DNA from: AG-12 sp035531535
Lineage (GTDB): Bacteria; Chloroflexota; Dormibacteria; Aeolococcales; Bog-877
Assembly (NCBI GenBank): GCA_035531535.1
Contig: DATKSV010000143.1
Span: forward strand, 1-62,838
DNA: 62,838 bases
Direction: 5' to 3'
How positions within the stretch are numbered: the first letter of the stretch is position 1; every line of letters starts with the position of its first letter. Below, piece by piece: positions 9,078 through 20,183 of this stretch. The position numbers and the translations under genes were made by a program. A model generated the notes under the pieces. It made no database searches, had not been told where the DNA came from, and saw only the letters and a list, made by a program, of their open reading frames with translations.

Positions 9078-10414
9078 GAACGATTGCCTCCCTGCAGGAC
9101 CGCCAACTCGAGGGTCTCGAGCGCCTGGTCCAGCTCAGGGTCGCTGATGGTCAGCGGCGGGATCAGCCGAATCACGTTGTCGTCGATGCCGCAACCGAGG
9201 ATCAGCAGGCCGCGATCCAGGCAGGCGGCGCGAATCGCCTCCACCCGCTCGGCGTCGGGGAGCCCGGCGCTGTCCATGAACTCAAGACCTATCATCGCCC
9301 CGCGACCCCGCACATCCGCCGGCCCACCCACCTGCTGCTCCCAGCCCCGGGCCCGCCGGGTGATCCTCTCGCCGATCTCGCTGGCCCGCTGCAGAAGCCC
9401 ATCGCGCTCGATCACATCGAGCGTCGCAATCACCGCAGCCAACGACACCGCGTTGCCCCCGAAGGTTGAGCCGTGCGAGCCGGCGGGCCATTCCCGCATC
9501 AGCTCGCCCCTGGCCACGATGGCCCCGACCGGCAACCCGTTGCCCAGAGCCTTGGCCAGGGTGACCACGTCCGGGACCACCCCGTCGTGATCGCTGGCGA
9601 GCCAGCGTCCGGTGCGGCCAACTCCGCTCTGGACCTCGTCGAAAATCAGCACGATGCCGTGCCGGTCGGCGATCCGGCGCAGAGTGGCCAGAAAGCCCGC
9701 CGGCGGCACGATGTAGCCACCCTCGCCCTGAATTGGCTCGACCAGAATTGCGGCCACCTCCTCGGCCGGCACCACGTGCTTGAAGAGTCGTTCCAGCTCG
9801 ACCCCGGCCGCGATCGGACAGGGCTCGTCAGCGGGGTGCTGGCAATTGCGAAAGCAGTAGGGATAGGGAGTGGTGTACACCCCTGGCAAGAGCGGGCTAT
9901 AGCCCTCCCGATAGTGGACCTTGCTGGTGGTAACGCTCACCGCCCCAAAGGTGCGGCCGTGGAAACCGCCGGTGAAGCAGATGATCCCCTGTCGGTGGGT
10001 AACCCTGCGGGCGAGCTTGAGCGCCCCCTCCACCACCTCAGCCCCGGAGTTGGCGAAGAAGACCGTGTCCAGCGGGTCCGGACAGATTGCCGCCACCCGC
10101 TCGGCGGCCTCGGTGAGACGGACGTGCTCGGTCACCACCGAGGTGTGCCAGTAGCTGTCCACCTGACGGTGCACTGCCCGCACCACGTCGGGATGACGAT
10201 GCCCCAGCGAGGTGACGGCGATGCCGCACCCAAAGTCGAGGAACCGCCGCCCGTCGACGTCGATCAGGAACGATCCCTCCGCGTCCTGGACCACAAGGTC
10301 GGTGTAGCGGGAGTAGGCCCCAGCCACCGCCTTGTGGTCGCGCTCACGCCAGGCGGCGGAGAGCTGCGCTTGTGAGCCGGTCTGGCCCGCGGAACTAGAT
10401 GTCGTGGTTGCCAC
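9074..10414 (-). CDS. Class III aminotransferase, 4-aminobutyrate type
   Basis: A 446-residue PLP enzyme of the class III (GabT/ornithine-type) family. Visible are the glycine-rich FANSGAEVVEGALKLAR, the PLP-orienting FDEVQSGVGRTG, the Schiff-base lysine in VTLAKALGNG and the partner-subunit motif HGSTFGGN. It transfers an omega-amino group to 2-oxoglutarate or pyruvate. Start is GTG 10414, fixed by a very strong GAGGAGG eight bases upstream. First gene of a five-gene operon (aldehyde dehydrogenase, acyl-CoA dehydrogenase, hydrolase, 2H phosphodiesterase). GABA, lysine or beta-alanine are all possible substrates. Confidence 0.9.
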   Translation of the reverse strand: MATTTSSSAGQTGSQAQLSAAWRERDHKAVAGAYSRYTDLVVQDAEGSFLIDVDGRRFLDFGCGIAVTSLGHRHPDVVRAVHRQVDSYWHTSVVTEHVRLTEAAERVAAICPDPLDTVFFANSGAEVVEGALKLARRVTHRQGIICFTGGFHGRTFGAVSVTTSKVHYREGYSPLLPGVYTTPYPYCFRNCQHPADEPCPIAAGVELERLFKHVVPAEEVAAILVEPIQGEGGYIVPPAGFLATLRRIADRHGIVLIFDEVQSGVGRTGRWLASDHDGVVPDVVTLAKALGNGLPVGAIVARGELMREWPAGSHGSTFGGNAVSLAAVIATLDVIERDGLLQRASEIGERITRRARGWEQQVGGPADVRGRGAMIGLEFMDSAGLPDAERVEAIRAACLDRGLLILGCGIDDNVIRLIPPLTISDPELDQALETLELAVLQGGNRS

Positions 10415-10459
10415 TTTGAAAACCTCCTCGGCCCAAGGCCGATAAACGCCAACGCTGCC

Positions 10460-10486
10460 GGGGTGGGAGCAATTTCAGCCCACCCC
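10460..10486. repeat. Inverted repeat upstream of aminotransferase operon
   Basis: GGGGTGGG and CCCACCCC form a perfect 8-bp stem around an 11-base loop, about 45 bases upstream of the operon's GTG start. It could be an operator or the terminator of the membrane-protein gene upstream, but no T-run follows on either strand. The rest of 10415-10767 shows no gene that I can support. Confidence 0.45.
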
Positions 10487-10767
10487 AAGGGCCGCTAGGG
10501 CCGAGCGTCTGGCCCGGGAGGCGGCAGGCCGTTGGCATCCCACCAGCGACCGAGTTTGGCTGTCTCCATGAGACTGAACGGTACATCTTTTCCATAGGGC
10601 CCGGCTGGCGTCGGCCCTCGGTTGCCCGCAAGCCGGGGGTAGGCCACCCGAGGGCGGCTCCGTGGGTGATATCCGACCGGCCGGCCCGCTGTCCATGGCG
10701 GCCATCTCAACTGGCCTTCACCAGGCCCGGTTGGGGCGACCTGATCCGACCATCCGGTGGATGCCAC

Positions 10768-11571
10768 TCAGGCGGGAGCGGCGATCGCCAGCACCGCAGC
10801 CGCCAGCACCACGAAGACCGTGAAGGAGCGACCTCGGCCAGCGCCATGCCGAGCGGCGACCCCGGTCAAGCCGTACCAACCCATCAGCATGGCCACCGGC
10901 AACAGCGGCCCCGGGACCTGGAGGCGGGACACCAGGACGGCAGCTCCCGCCATCAACAGCGCGACCACGACCGCCCCCTCCCAGGCCTTCGCAAGGGAGT
11001 GCCCTTCCAGGCGGATCAGGCTCAACGAAGGAACCAGGGCTCCAACGCCGACCCCAAGGGCCATCAGCGGAGCCGGGGTGCCAGCGCCCATCGCGACCAC
11101 GAAGAAGGCAACCGGCACGGTGATGACCAGCGCCGCGAGCACCGTCGGCCCCCAGGCCGGGATCCGCACCCGGGCGTCGTCGGCGTCGAGCCAAGGAAAT
11201 AGGGCCAGCACCAGGGCCAACCAGAGCGGCGTGAGCACCGTCCACGGCAGGCCGGGATCGCTGGCAAGCGCCAGCGAGGCCGATGCGAGTGCGGCCAGCG
11301 GCAGGATAGCCGGCGCCATCCCGCTCAGCCAGCCCCGCCCCACCCGGACCGGCCCACTAGGCAGCACCGAGCGCAGCGCCAGCAGATAGCAGGCGATCGC
11401 TCCCAGGTCGAGGGCCGCAGCCGCCGGCACGGCCATGATCCCCACCCCAGCCAGCCCCACCACCGCGGCTGCCAGCAGGGCGAAGGGAACCAACCGAGAT
11501 GGCCAGGGTTGAGCGCTGGCCTCGGCCAGCAAGGTGCTGTCGACCAGCCCGACCTCGGCCTGCTGGCGCAT
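10768..11571 (-). CDS. Hypothetical multi-pass membrane protein
   Basis: About 267 residues with eight or so hydrophobic segments separated by short loops (for example LVPFALLAAAVVGLAGVGIM and VLAALVITVPVAFFVVAM). I recognise no family. ATG 11571 is chosen because a GGGAG lies eight bases upstream; the frame can be extended to a TTG at 11601. The gene follows the cupin on the same strand with a gap of 111 bases and may belong to the sugar-nucleotide operon, or be independent. Confidence 0.6.
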   Translation of the reverse strand: MRQQAEVGLVDSTLLAEASAQPWPSRLVPFALLAAAVVGLAGVGIMAVPAAAALDLGAIACYLLALRSVLPSGPVRVGRGWLSGMAPAILPLAALASASLALASDPGLPWTVLTPLWLALVLALFPWLDADDARVRIPAWGPTVLAALVITVPVAFFVVAMGAGTPAPLMALGVGVGALVPSLSLIRLEGHSLAKAWEGAVVVALLMAGAAVLVSRLQVPGPLLPVAMLMGWYGLTGVAARHGAGRGRSFTVFVVLAAAVLAIAAPA

Positions 11572-11682
11572 GGCGGCAGCTCCCGCCCGACGCTGGCTCA
11601 AGCAGCAAACACCCCGGAGTTGTCCACCGCCACCTGTGGATACTGGGGATTGCAGGTTGCATCCGCCCCGCTCATCCCGCTC

Positions 11683-12072
11683 CTAACGATCGCTGGTCCC
11701 CGCCCGCCCATAGCGGTCCTGCAACCGGACAACGTCGTCCAACTCTGGCGTGGATACCTCACACAGCTCCACCGGACCACTGGTGGCGGTCATGCGATGC
11801 TTCAGCCGGGGCAGGATCCGCTGACTCTCCCCTGGTTCAAGGCGCTGGACGGCGAGGCCGCCGTGGCCGTCGTCAAGCTCGAGCTCCAACTCCCCGGAGA
11901 GCACGAACACGGTCTCGTCCTTGCGCTCGTGGTACTGCAGGCTGAGCTGCTCGCCCGGGTCGATGTGGATGATCTTGCCCGCGTACCTGTCGTTGACGGC
12001 AAACCAGACCTCAAATCCCCACGGCTTCTCCACCCGCTCCACGGCAGCGCGGCCGGCCATGGCCTCAGCCAT
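11683..12072 (-). CDS. Cupin, mannose-6-phosphate isomerase type II-like
   Basis: A 129-residue single-domain cupin resembling the C-terminal isomerase domain of bifunctional mannose-1-phosphate guanylyltransferases: KPWGFEVWF, then GEQLSLQYHERKDETVFVLSG (metal-binding H, H/E) and LEPGESQRILPRLKHR. It probably interconverts fructose-6-P and mannose-6-P, completing the mannose route with its two upstream neighbours. Its ATG (12072) overlaps the end of the phosphohexomutase gene by eight bases. Confidence 0.82.
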   Translation of the reverse strand: MAEAMAGRAAVERVEKPWGFEVWFAVNDRYAGKIIHIDPGEQLSLQYHERKDETVFVLSGELELELDDGHGGLAVQRLEPGESQRILPRLKHRMTATSGPVELCEVSTPELDDVVRLQDRYGRAGTSDR

Positions 12073-13525
12073 ATGCCTTGGCGTCGCCGATCACGCCCAG
12101 CTCAGCCTCGAAGTCGTCGAGCAGCCGCTGGACCCGTCCGGGGTCGGTGGACTCGCAGTAGACCCGCATCAGGGGTTCGGTGCCGGACATCCGCACCAGC
12201 ACCCACGAGTCCTCACCCAGCCAGTACTTGTAGCCGTCGTCGGATCGAGTCTTGGTGATGACCTCGGGACCCACCTGGGCCAAGGGCGAGGTCTTGATCC
12301 GATGGATCAGCCGCTCCCTGACCCGAGGGTATTCCTCGCGCTGAAAGCGGTGGTCGCGGCGAGCATAGGCATGAGGGCCCACCAGATCAGCCACCTCCCG
12401 GCGGATCTCCGCCAGCGGCTTGCCGGTCATGGCGATCATCTCAGCGAACATCAGCCCGCTGAGGATCCCGTCCCGCTCGGGGATGTGGCCTCGGAAGCCG
12501 AATCCACCCGACTCCTCCGCACCCATGATCGCGTCCAGTTCCCGCATCCTTGGCCCCAGGTATTTGAAGCCCACCGGGAGCTCCTCGACCGCGCAGCCGT
12601 AGCGCTGGCCGAGTAGGTCAAGCCGCCTGGTCATGGTTAGGGAGCGCACCACCGGGCCACGCCAGCCGCGGTTCTGACACAGGTGCCAGAGCAGCAGGGT
12701 CGCTACCTCCAGCTGATCCACAAAAGCGCCGGTCCCGTCGAAGATGCCGACCCGGTCAGCGTCGCCGTCGTTGGCCACTCCGAGATCGAAGCCACCGCCC
12801 CTGAGCTTCCCAACGGCTTCCGCCAAGTTGGCTTCGATCGGTTCCGGGTGCATGCCTCCGAACCCGGGGTTGCGGTCGGCGTGAAGCTGCTCCACCTGGG
12901 TGGCCCCGCCGGCCACCATGTCCTGGACGTAGCCCGCGCCAGAGCCGTACATGGCGTCGTGGAGAATCCGCAGGCCGGCTGCACGGATGGCGCCCAGGTC
13001 CACGAGGCGGCCGAGCTGGGCGCGGTAGGCCGGTCGTGGATCCACCAGCTCGACCAGGCCCTGGGCGAGCGCCTCCTCGAAGGGCATCTCCCGCACCAGG
13101 TCGTCGGCCAACACCCGCTGGATCTGGTCCTCCAACTCCGAGATGATGTCGGGGGAGGCGGACCCCCCGTACTCGGGCTTGTACTTGAGGCCGTTGAACT
13201 CTGGGGGGTTGTGGCTGGCGGTGACCACCACCCCTCCCAGCGAGCCGCTGTCCACCACCATCCAGGCGGCGGCCTGGGTCGGGCAGGGGCGATCCAGGAG
13301 TAGAACTGGGCGGGCGTTGGCGGCCAGCACACGGGCCACCTCCTCAGCGAACAGCTCGGCCGAGAACCTGGTGTCATGCCCGACCACTACCCGGCCCTCC
13401 TTGGGCCTGGCGCTCAGGTACTGAGCCACCGCCTGGCTCACCACCCGCACGTTGGCGTAGGTGAAGTCATCGGCCACGACCCCGCGCCACCCATCGGTAC
13501 CGAAGCTGATCGCAGGTGCCGCCAC
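12065..13525 (-). CDS. Phosphomannomutase/phosphoglucomutase
   Basis: A 486-residue alpha-D-phosphohexomutase. It has the phosphoserine loop VVVTASHNPPEFNG, the magnesium motif NDGDADRVG, the sugar-binding GAEESGGFGF and the C-terminal phosphate-binding RMSGTEPLMRVY. It would interconvert hexose-6-P and hexose-1-P between the cupin isomerase and the guanylyltransferase. GTG start with a GGAGG seven bases upstream; an upstream TACAAT around 13560 may be a -10 element. Mannose versus glucose specificity cannot be decided from sequence. Confidence 0.9.
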   Translation of the reverse strand: MAAPAISFGTDGWRGVVADDFTYANVRVVSQAVAQYLSARPKEGRVVVGHDTRFSAELFAEEVARVLAANARPVLLLDRPCPTQAAAWMVVDSGSLGGVVVTASHNPPEFNGLKYKPEYGGSASPDIISELEDQIQRVLADDLVREMPFEEALAQGLVELVDPRPAYRAQLGRLVDLGAIRAAGLRILHDAMYGSGAGYVQDMVAGGATQVEQLHADRNPGFGGMHPEPIEANLAEAVGKLRGGGFDLGVANDGDADRVGIFDGTGAFVDQLEVATLLLWHLCQNRGWRGPVVRSLTMTRRLDLLGQRYGCAVEELPVGFKYLGPRMRELDAIMGAEESGGFGFRGHIPERDGILSGLMFAEMIAMTGKPLAEIRREVADLVGPHAYARRDHRFQREEYPRVRERLIHRIKTSPLAQVGPEVITKTRSDDGYKYWLGEDSWVLVRMSGTEPLMRVYCESTDPGRVQRLLDDFEAELGVIGDAKAYG

Positions 13526-13612
13526 AGCCCACCTCCTTCGCCGAGTTTTAACCTGGCAATTGTACGGTCGCTGTGCCTCGGTAGCCGCCCTCGGCCCGGC
13601 TCCTTCGGTACC

Positions 13613-14695
13613 TTAGAGAAGGTCGGTGCGGCCCGCCTCCCGGAGCTGCTCGACGACCCGGCCCACCTCCTGGACCCGACTAAGCGGACAAACCAGAAGC
13701 GCGTCTTCGGTGTCCACCACCGCCAGGCCAGATCCCCCCAAGACGACCACCAGGCGGCCGGCGGCGGAGTCGACGAAGCAGCCCTCACTTCCCAGCAGCA
13801 TGGCCGGACCCTGAGCGACGTTGCCGAAGGCGTCCGCCCGGCCGGCGTCGATGGCGACCCGCTGCAGGTCGCCAAACGAGCCCAGATCCGACCAGGGCAG
13901 ATCCGTGGGCAAAACCGCCAGGCGCCCGCTCCGCTCCAGGACCAATCGCTCCACCACGCCGGCGGCGACCTCCCGCCAGGCGGCGGCGAACTGGGGGAAG
14001 GTGCTCGGCCCGGTGGCCACCGCGGCCCGGACCGCGGCCAGGGTGGTCGGTGCCAGTCGTTCCATCTCCGCCAGCAACAGGGTGGCTGGCCAGGCAAAGA
14101 GGCCCGTGTTCCACAGGTAGCTGCCGGCGTCCAGCATGGCGGCCGCGCGCTCGTGATCGGGCTTCTCCACGAAACCGAGGGCTCGCCACATCGGAAGGAT
14201 CCCCGCTGGCAGCCCCGTCGCAGGCGCCAGCTCACCACCCATCTCCACGTAGCCGAAGCCGGAGGCGGGCCAGCTCGGCCGCAGGCCGACCGTCACCAGC
14301 AGCTGCCCCTCCCTCGCCCACCAGGCAGCCGAGCGCAAGACCCGGGTGACCGCCTCCTGATCAGGTATGTAGTGGTCGGCATGGAGCGAGACCATGACCG
14401 CGTCTGGGTTCAGACGGAGCGCCTCGAGGGCCGCCCAGGCCAAAGCCGGCCCGGTTCCCCGAGGCTCGGGCTCGAGCAGCAGGTGGTCCGGGGCCAACTC
14501 GGGAAGCTCACGCACCACCGACTCGGCCTGGGTGGCTGCGGAAACCACCAGCACCTCGCCGCCGAGCAACCTGGCCCGCTCGAAGGCGTGCCGGAGCAGC
14601 GTCCTGCCGTCCTCGGCCAGTGGTAACAGGTGCTTGGGCACGTGGCGGCGCGAGCGCGGCCAGAGTCTGGTCCCGGCACCGCCTGCCAGGACCAC
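13613..14695 (-). CDS. Mannose-1-phosphate guanylyltransferase
   Basis: A 360-residue nucleotidyltransferase with the signature LAGGAGTRLWPRSRRHVPKH at the extreme N-terminus, HADHYIPD for the metal site, FVEKPDHERA and WNTGLFAWP. It makes GDP-mannose from mannose-1-P and GTP. GTG 14695 gives a start only two codons before the LAGG motif, slightly shorter than typical, but no upstream in-frame start is available. It lacks the fused isomerase domain, which is supplied by the separate cupin. Follows metK by 50 bases. Confidence 0.88.
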   Translation of the reverse strand: MVLAGGAGTRLWPRSRRHVPKHLLPLAEDGRTLLRHAFERARLLGGEVLVVSAATQAESVVRELPELAPDHLLLEPEPRGTGPALAWAALEALRLNPDAVMVSLHADHYIPDQEAVTRVLRSAAWWAREGQLLVTVGLRPSWPASGFGYVEMGGELAPATGLPAGILPMWRALGFVEKPDHERAAAMLDAGSYLWNTGLFAWPATLLLAEMERLAPTTLAAVRAAVATGPSTFPQFAAAWREVAAGVVERLVLERSGRLAVLPTDLPWSDLGSFGDLQRVAIDAGRADAFGNVAQGPAMLLGSEGCFVDSAAGRLVVVLGGSGLAVVDTEDALLVCPLSRVQEVGRVVEQLREAGRTDLL

Positions 14696-14745
14696 GCAGA
14701 CCAGCCCTGCCGGGGCTGGCAGCTCCCCGCCACTCTCAGGCTGTC

Positions 14746-15942
14746 TCAGCTCTTCCCCCCCTCGCTCGCCGCCTTCAGCAATGGTTCGACCCCGACCTGG
14801 GCGGCCAGCTCCGCCCGGTAGGGGGTGCGCTCCCAGGGTAGGTCCAGGTCACTGCGCCCGAAGTGGCCGTAGGCGGCCACCTGGCGGTATATGGGTCGGC
14901 GCAGGTCGAGCTCCTTGATGATCCCCGAGGGAGAGAGGTCGAAGTACTCGTCGATCAGGGACTCGATGTCGGCCCGGGGCACCACCTCGGTGCCGAAGGT
15001 GTCGACCCCGACCCAGACCGGCTTGGTGACGCCGATCGCATACGCGAGTTGGACCTCCAGGCGGCGAGCCAGCCCAGCCGCCACCAGATTCTTGGCGACA
15101 AAGCGGGCCCCGTAGGCAGCAGAGCGGTCAACCTTGGTCGGGTCCTTGCCGGAGAAGGCCCCGCCACCATGGCGGCCGGCGCCCCCATAGGTGTCGACGA
15201 TGATCTTGCGGCCGGTCAGACCGGCGTCTCCCTGGGGGCCGCCGATCACGAAGCGGCCAGTTGGGTTGACCAGAATGCGAGTCTGGTCGTCGACCATTCC
15301 CGGGGGTAGGGCCGGGCCAATCACATGCTCGACCACCCCCGCCTCCACCTCCGCTGGAGAGGCGTCCTCCGAGTGCTGGGCGCTGATCAGCACGGTGTCG
15401 ATCCGCCGCGGCGCGCCCTCGGCGTCGTACTCGACAGTGACCTGGGACTTGCCATCCGGCCGGGCCCACTTGAGCAGCCCGGTCTTGCGCGCCAGGGCAA
15501 GCTGCCGGGCCAGCTGGTGAGCGTACTGGATCGCCGCCGGCATCAGCTCAGGTGTCTCATCGCAGGCATAGCCGAACATCATCCCCTGGTCTCCGGCGCC
15601 CCCCAGGTCCACCCCCCGGGCGATGTCGGGGGACTGCTCATCGATGCAGACCATGACCCCGCAGGTCTCCCAGTCGAACCCGTACTTGGCGCGCACGTAC
15701 CCGATCTGGCGGATGGTCTCGCGGACCACCTTGGGCATGTCGACGTAGCAGTCGGTGGAGATCTCGCCCAGGAGGATCGCGGCTCCGGTGGTGAGGGCGG
15801 TCTCACAGGCGACCCGCGCCAGCGGGTCCTTGGTCAAAATCGCATCCAGGACCGCGTCCGAGATCTGATCCGCCATCTTGTCGGGGTGCCCCTCGGTGAC
15901 CGACTCCGAGGTGAACAGCTGCCGGGGCCGGCGGTGGGTCAT
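14746..15942 (-). CDS. metK: S-adenosylmethionine synthetase
   Basis: A 398-residue complete MetK: N-terminal FTSESVTEGHPDKMADQISD, methionine/ATP motif GAGDQGMMFGYA, P-loop-like GGGAFSGKDPTKVDRSAAY and C-terminal YGHFGR. It makes SAM from methionine and ATP. The frame is open much further upstream, but ATG 15942 begins at the conserved domain and has GGAGG eight bases upstream. The 128-base spacer to the aminotransferase shows no riboswitch that I can recognise. With ahcY in the same window it supplies the methylation cycle. Confidence 0.96.
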   Translation of the reverse strand: MTHRRPRQLFTSESVTEGHPDKMADQISDAVLDAILTKDPLARVACETALTTGAAILLGEISTDCYVDMPKVVRETIRQIGYVRAKYGFDWETCGVMVCIDEQSPDIARGVDLGGAGDQGMMFGYACDETPELMPAAIQYAHQLARQLALARKTGLLKWARPDGKSQVTVEYDAEGAPRRIDTVLISAQHSEDASPAEVEAGVVEHVIGPALPPGMVDDQTRILVNPTGRFVIGGPQGDAGLTGRKIIVDTYGGAGRHGGGAFSGKDPTKVDRSAAYGARFVAKNLVAAGLARRLEVQLAYAIGVTKPVWVGVDTFGTEVVPRADIESLIDEYFDLSPSGIIKELDLRRPIYRQVAAYGHFGRSDLDLPWERTPYRAELAAQVGVEPLLKAASEGGKS

Positions 15943-16070
15943 GACCGAGTACCTCCAACTCTCACCGGAAGCCACCCGCTTGCAGCCACGGGCCTTCTCC
16001 TGTCCGAGAGCCGTTCCCATGATAGGCAGCGTCCGCACTAGCGACCCGGGCCACCGGCCCCGGGCCCGGC

Positions 16071-17431
16071 CTACTCCCGGACGTACTCGTCGGCGACGCT
16101 GAGGGCCTGATCCAACCTGGTGATGCCGTCGCTCAACTCGTCGGCGGTTATCACCAAAGGCGGGGCCACGTGGATGCGATTGAAGTGAGTGAAGGGCCAG
16201 AGCCCAAGCTCTTTGCAGGCACCCGCCAGCCGGGACATGGGCTCGTTGGCCGCCCCCGAGGCGTTGAAGGGGACCAACATCTCCCGGGACTCGCGGTTCC
16301 GCACCAGCTCCACCGCCCACATCAGCCCGCGCCCGCGGACCTCTCCGACGCAGCGGTGGGAGGCGGCCAGCGCCCGCAGGCGGGGCCCGGCCACATCCTG
16401 CCCCAGCTGTCTGACGTGGTCCAGGATCCCCTCCGCCTCGAAGGCCCGGATGCTGGCCACGCCCACCGCGCAGGCCAGCGGGTGGCCGGAGTACGTGAGG
16501 CCCCCCGGGTAGGCCCGCTCCGCGAAGGTCTGGGCGATCCGACGAGAGATCACCACCCCCCCCAGGGGCACATAGCCAGAGTTGACCCCCTTGGCGAACG
16601 TGATCAGGTCGGGGACGACATCCCAGGCCTGCACCGCGAACCACTCCCCCACTCGGCCAAACCCCACCATGACCTCATCGCAGATCATCACAATCCCGTA
16701 CTCGTCACAGAGGGCCCTCACCCCAGCCAGATAGCCGGGCGGCGGCACCAGGACGCCGTTGGTCCCGACCACGGTTTCCAGCAATACGGCGGCCACCGTA
16801 GCCGGCCCTTCGAACTCGATCACCTGGCGGAGGTGCGCCAGCGCTCGGTCCGCCTCCTCCTCCTCAGTGGTGGCGGCGAACGCAGATCTATAGAGGTAGG
16901 GTCCGACAAAGTGGACCACCCCCGGCATTCCAGGCTCAGCTCCCCAACGCCGCGGCTCGCCGGTCATGGTGATCGAAGCGCCGGTGGCACCGTGGTACGA
17001 GCGGTAGGCGCTGAGCACCTTGAAACGGCCGGTGTGAAGGCGCGCCAGCCGGAGCGCGTGCTCATTGGCCTCGGTGCCCCCGTTGGTGAAGAACACCATG
17101 TCCAGGTCGCCCGGCGCGCGCTCCGCGATCAGGCGGGCCAGCTCGCCCCGGACATCGTTGGCAAAGGCCGGCGCCACCGTGCAGAGCCGCTCCGCCTGGG
17201 CATGGATCGCCGCCACCAGCGCCGGATGCTGGTGGCCCAGGTTGGTGAAGACCAGCTGGGAGCTGAAGTCCAGGTAGCGACGGCCGTCAGCGTCCCAGAA
17301 CCAGCTGCCCTGGCCGCCCGCGACCACGACCGGGTCGGGCCGGTTCTGCGCCGACCAGGAGTGGAAGACGTGCTGGTGGTCGTCGCTCAGCACGGCCTCC
17401 CGATTCACCGCCGCGACCGCAACCTGCGCGC

Positions 17432-17435
<4 letters not shown>
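16071..17435 (-). CDS. Class III aminotransferase, omega-amino acid-pyruvate type
   Basis: A 454-residue PLP aminotransferase of the aspartate aminotransferase-fold class III group. Key motifs are FFTNGGTEANEHALRLAR, MICDEVMVGFGRVGEW, Schiff-base lysine in LITFAKGVNSGY and TYSGHPLACAVG. It resembles the omega-amino acid-pyruvate or taurine-pyruvate enzymes more than GabT. ATG 17435 overlaps the stop codon of the methylmalonate-semialdehyde-type dehydrogenase (ATGA), so the pair likely turns beta-alanine or 3-aminoisobutyrate into an acyl-CoA. The substrate is inferred. Confidence 0.88.
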
Positions 17436-18994
<1,559 letters not shown>

Positions 18995-19156
18995 CCGAAT
19001 CCTCCATCCGACCGCTCCCGATCGGCAGCGCTGCTCCGATTGCAGCTTGGCAAGGGCCATGCCAGGCGCCCCGCCAGGGCCAATCTTAGACCTCGGCAAG
19101 GGTGGGGTTTGGCCAAGGGCCAAGAGCGAGGGGCCAATGCTTGCCTGCTAGTCTGC

Positions 19157-19182
19157 GCGCAGATCGGGCGCCCGATCTGCGC
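19157..19182. repeat. 26-bp perfect palindrome between divergent operons
   Basis: The half-site GCGCAGATCGGGC is followed directly by its exact reverse complement, with no spacer. It sits between the divergent mmsA operon (start 18994) and the nucleoside hydrolase (start 19266). A perfect symmetric site of this length suits an operator for a dimeric regulator controlling one or both operons. No T-run flanks it, which argues against a terminator. The remaining intergenic sequence shows three copies of GGCCAA near 19105-19135 and nothing else that I can name. Confidence 0.6.
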
Positions 19183-19265
19183 CTGCCCAGGCACCGGCTG
19201 GGTGGGCCCAGACGACATTCTTTGGAGACCCAGGACTGATCACCTCAAACGAGAGGGCAATCGCG

Positions 19266-20183
19266 GTGGTCGTCGACTGCGACGCCGGGGTGGACGACGC
19301 CCTGGCCCTCCTCTACCTGGCTGGGGATCCCACTGTCGAGCTGGTCGCCGTTGGCACCGTGGACGGCAACGTGCCAGTCGGGGTGGGCGCTCAGAACTGC
19401 CTGCGGGCGCTGGATGCGGCCGGGTGTGACGCCGTGCCAGTCGCGGTCGGGTGCGATCGACCCCTGCTCGAACCCTCGCACTACGCAGATTTCCACGGCC
19501 GCGACGGGCTGGGCGAGAGCGACCTACCGCCGTCGACGCGACCGCTCTCCCCAGAGTCGGCGGTCGACCAGTTGATCCGGCTCGCGCGCAGCCGGCCCGG
19601 GGAACTGACCCTGCTCGCCATCGGCCCCTTGACCAATTTGGCGGTGGCGCTGATGCTGGAGCCGGAGCTGCCGGTCCTGCTCCGTGAGATTGTGGTCATG
19701 GGCGGAGCGGTGGCCTGCCCGGGAAACCACAGCCCCTGGGCGGAGTTCAACGTCGCCCACGACCCCGAGGCGGCCGAGATGGTCCTGAGAGCGGCCTGGA
19801 ACGAGCTCACCCTGGTCGGCCTGGACGCCACCAGCCAGGCCATCCTGAGACCTCCGGCGGTGGAGCGGATCGCCGCCTGTAGGTCTGGTCCGGCCCGGTT
19901 CGCCATTCGCGTCCTGCGGCAGCAGATGGAGCGAAGAGGAGAGTTCGAGCTCTGCGACCCACTCGCAGCCGCGATCTGTGCCGACCGCAGCCTGGCCACC
20001 CGCCTGAGTACACCAGTCCAAGTGGAGCTCCGCGGGGAGCACACCCGGGCGGCCACCATTACCGACCTGCGCTCCTACAAGACCGGGCCCGCCAGCCCTC
20101 GGCCCGCGGTGTCGGTGGCGATGCGGATCGACTTCGATCGATTCCTCGCCAACTTCCTGACCCGCCTCGGAGTGAGCTCGTGA
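19266..20183 (+). CDS. Nucleoside hydrolase
   Basis: A 305-residue inosine-uridine-type nucleoside hydrolase. The calcium-binding ribose site VDCDAGVDDALAL is at the extreme N-terminus, and GPLTNLAVAL, VMGGA and AEFNVAHDPEAA follow as in the family. It splits nucleosides into base and ribose. GTG 19266 is used, with GAGAGGG about eight bases upstream. The stop overlaps the ribokinase start (GTGA), so ribose released here would be phosphorylated by the next gene product. Confidence 0.92.
   Translation: MVVDCDAGVDDALALLYLAGDPTVELVAVGTVDGNVPVGVGAQNCLRALDAAGCDAVPVAVGCDRPLLEPSHYADFHGRDGLGESDLPPSTRPLSPESAVDQLIRLARSRPGELTLLAIGPLTNLAVALMLEPELPVLLREIVVMGGAVACPGNHSPWAEFNVAHDPEAAEMVLRAAWNELTLVGLDATSQAILRPPAVERIAACRSGPARFAIRVLRQQMERRGEFELCDPLAAAICADRSLATRLSTPVQVELRGEHTRAATITDLRSYKTGPASPRPAVSVAMRIDFDRFLANFLTRLGVSS

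Noticed and set aside
15943..16070. SAM riboswitch upstream of metK
   Set aside because: The spacer has a good ribosome site but no arrangement that I can match to a known SAM aptamer.
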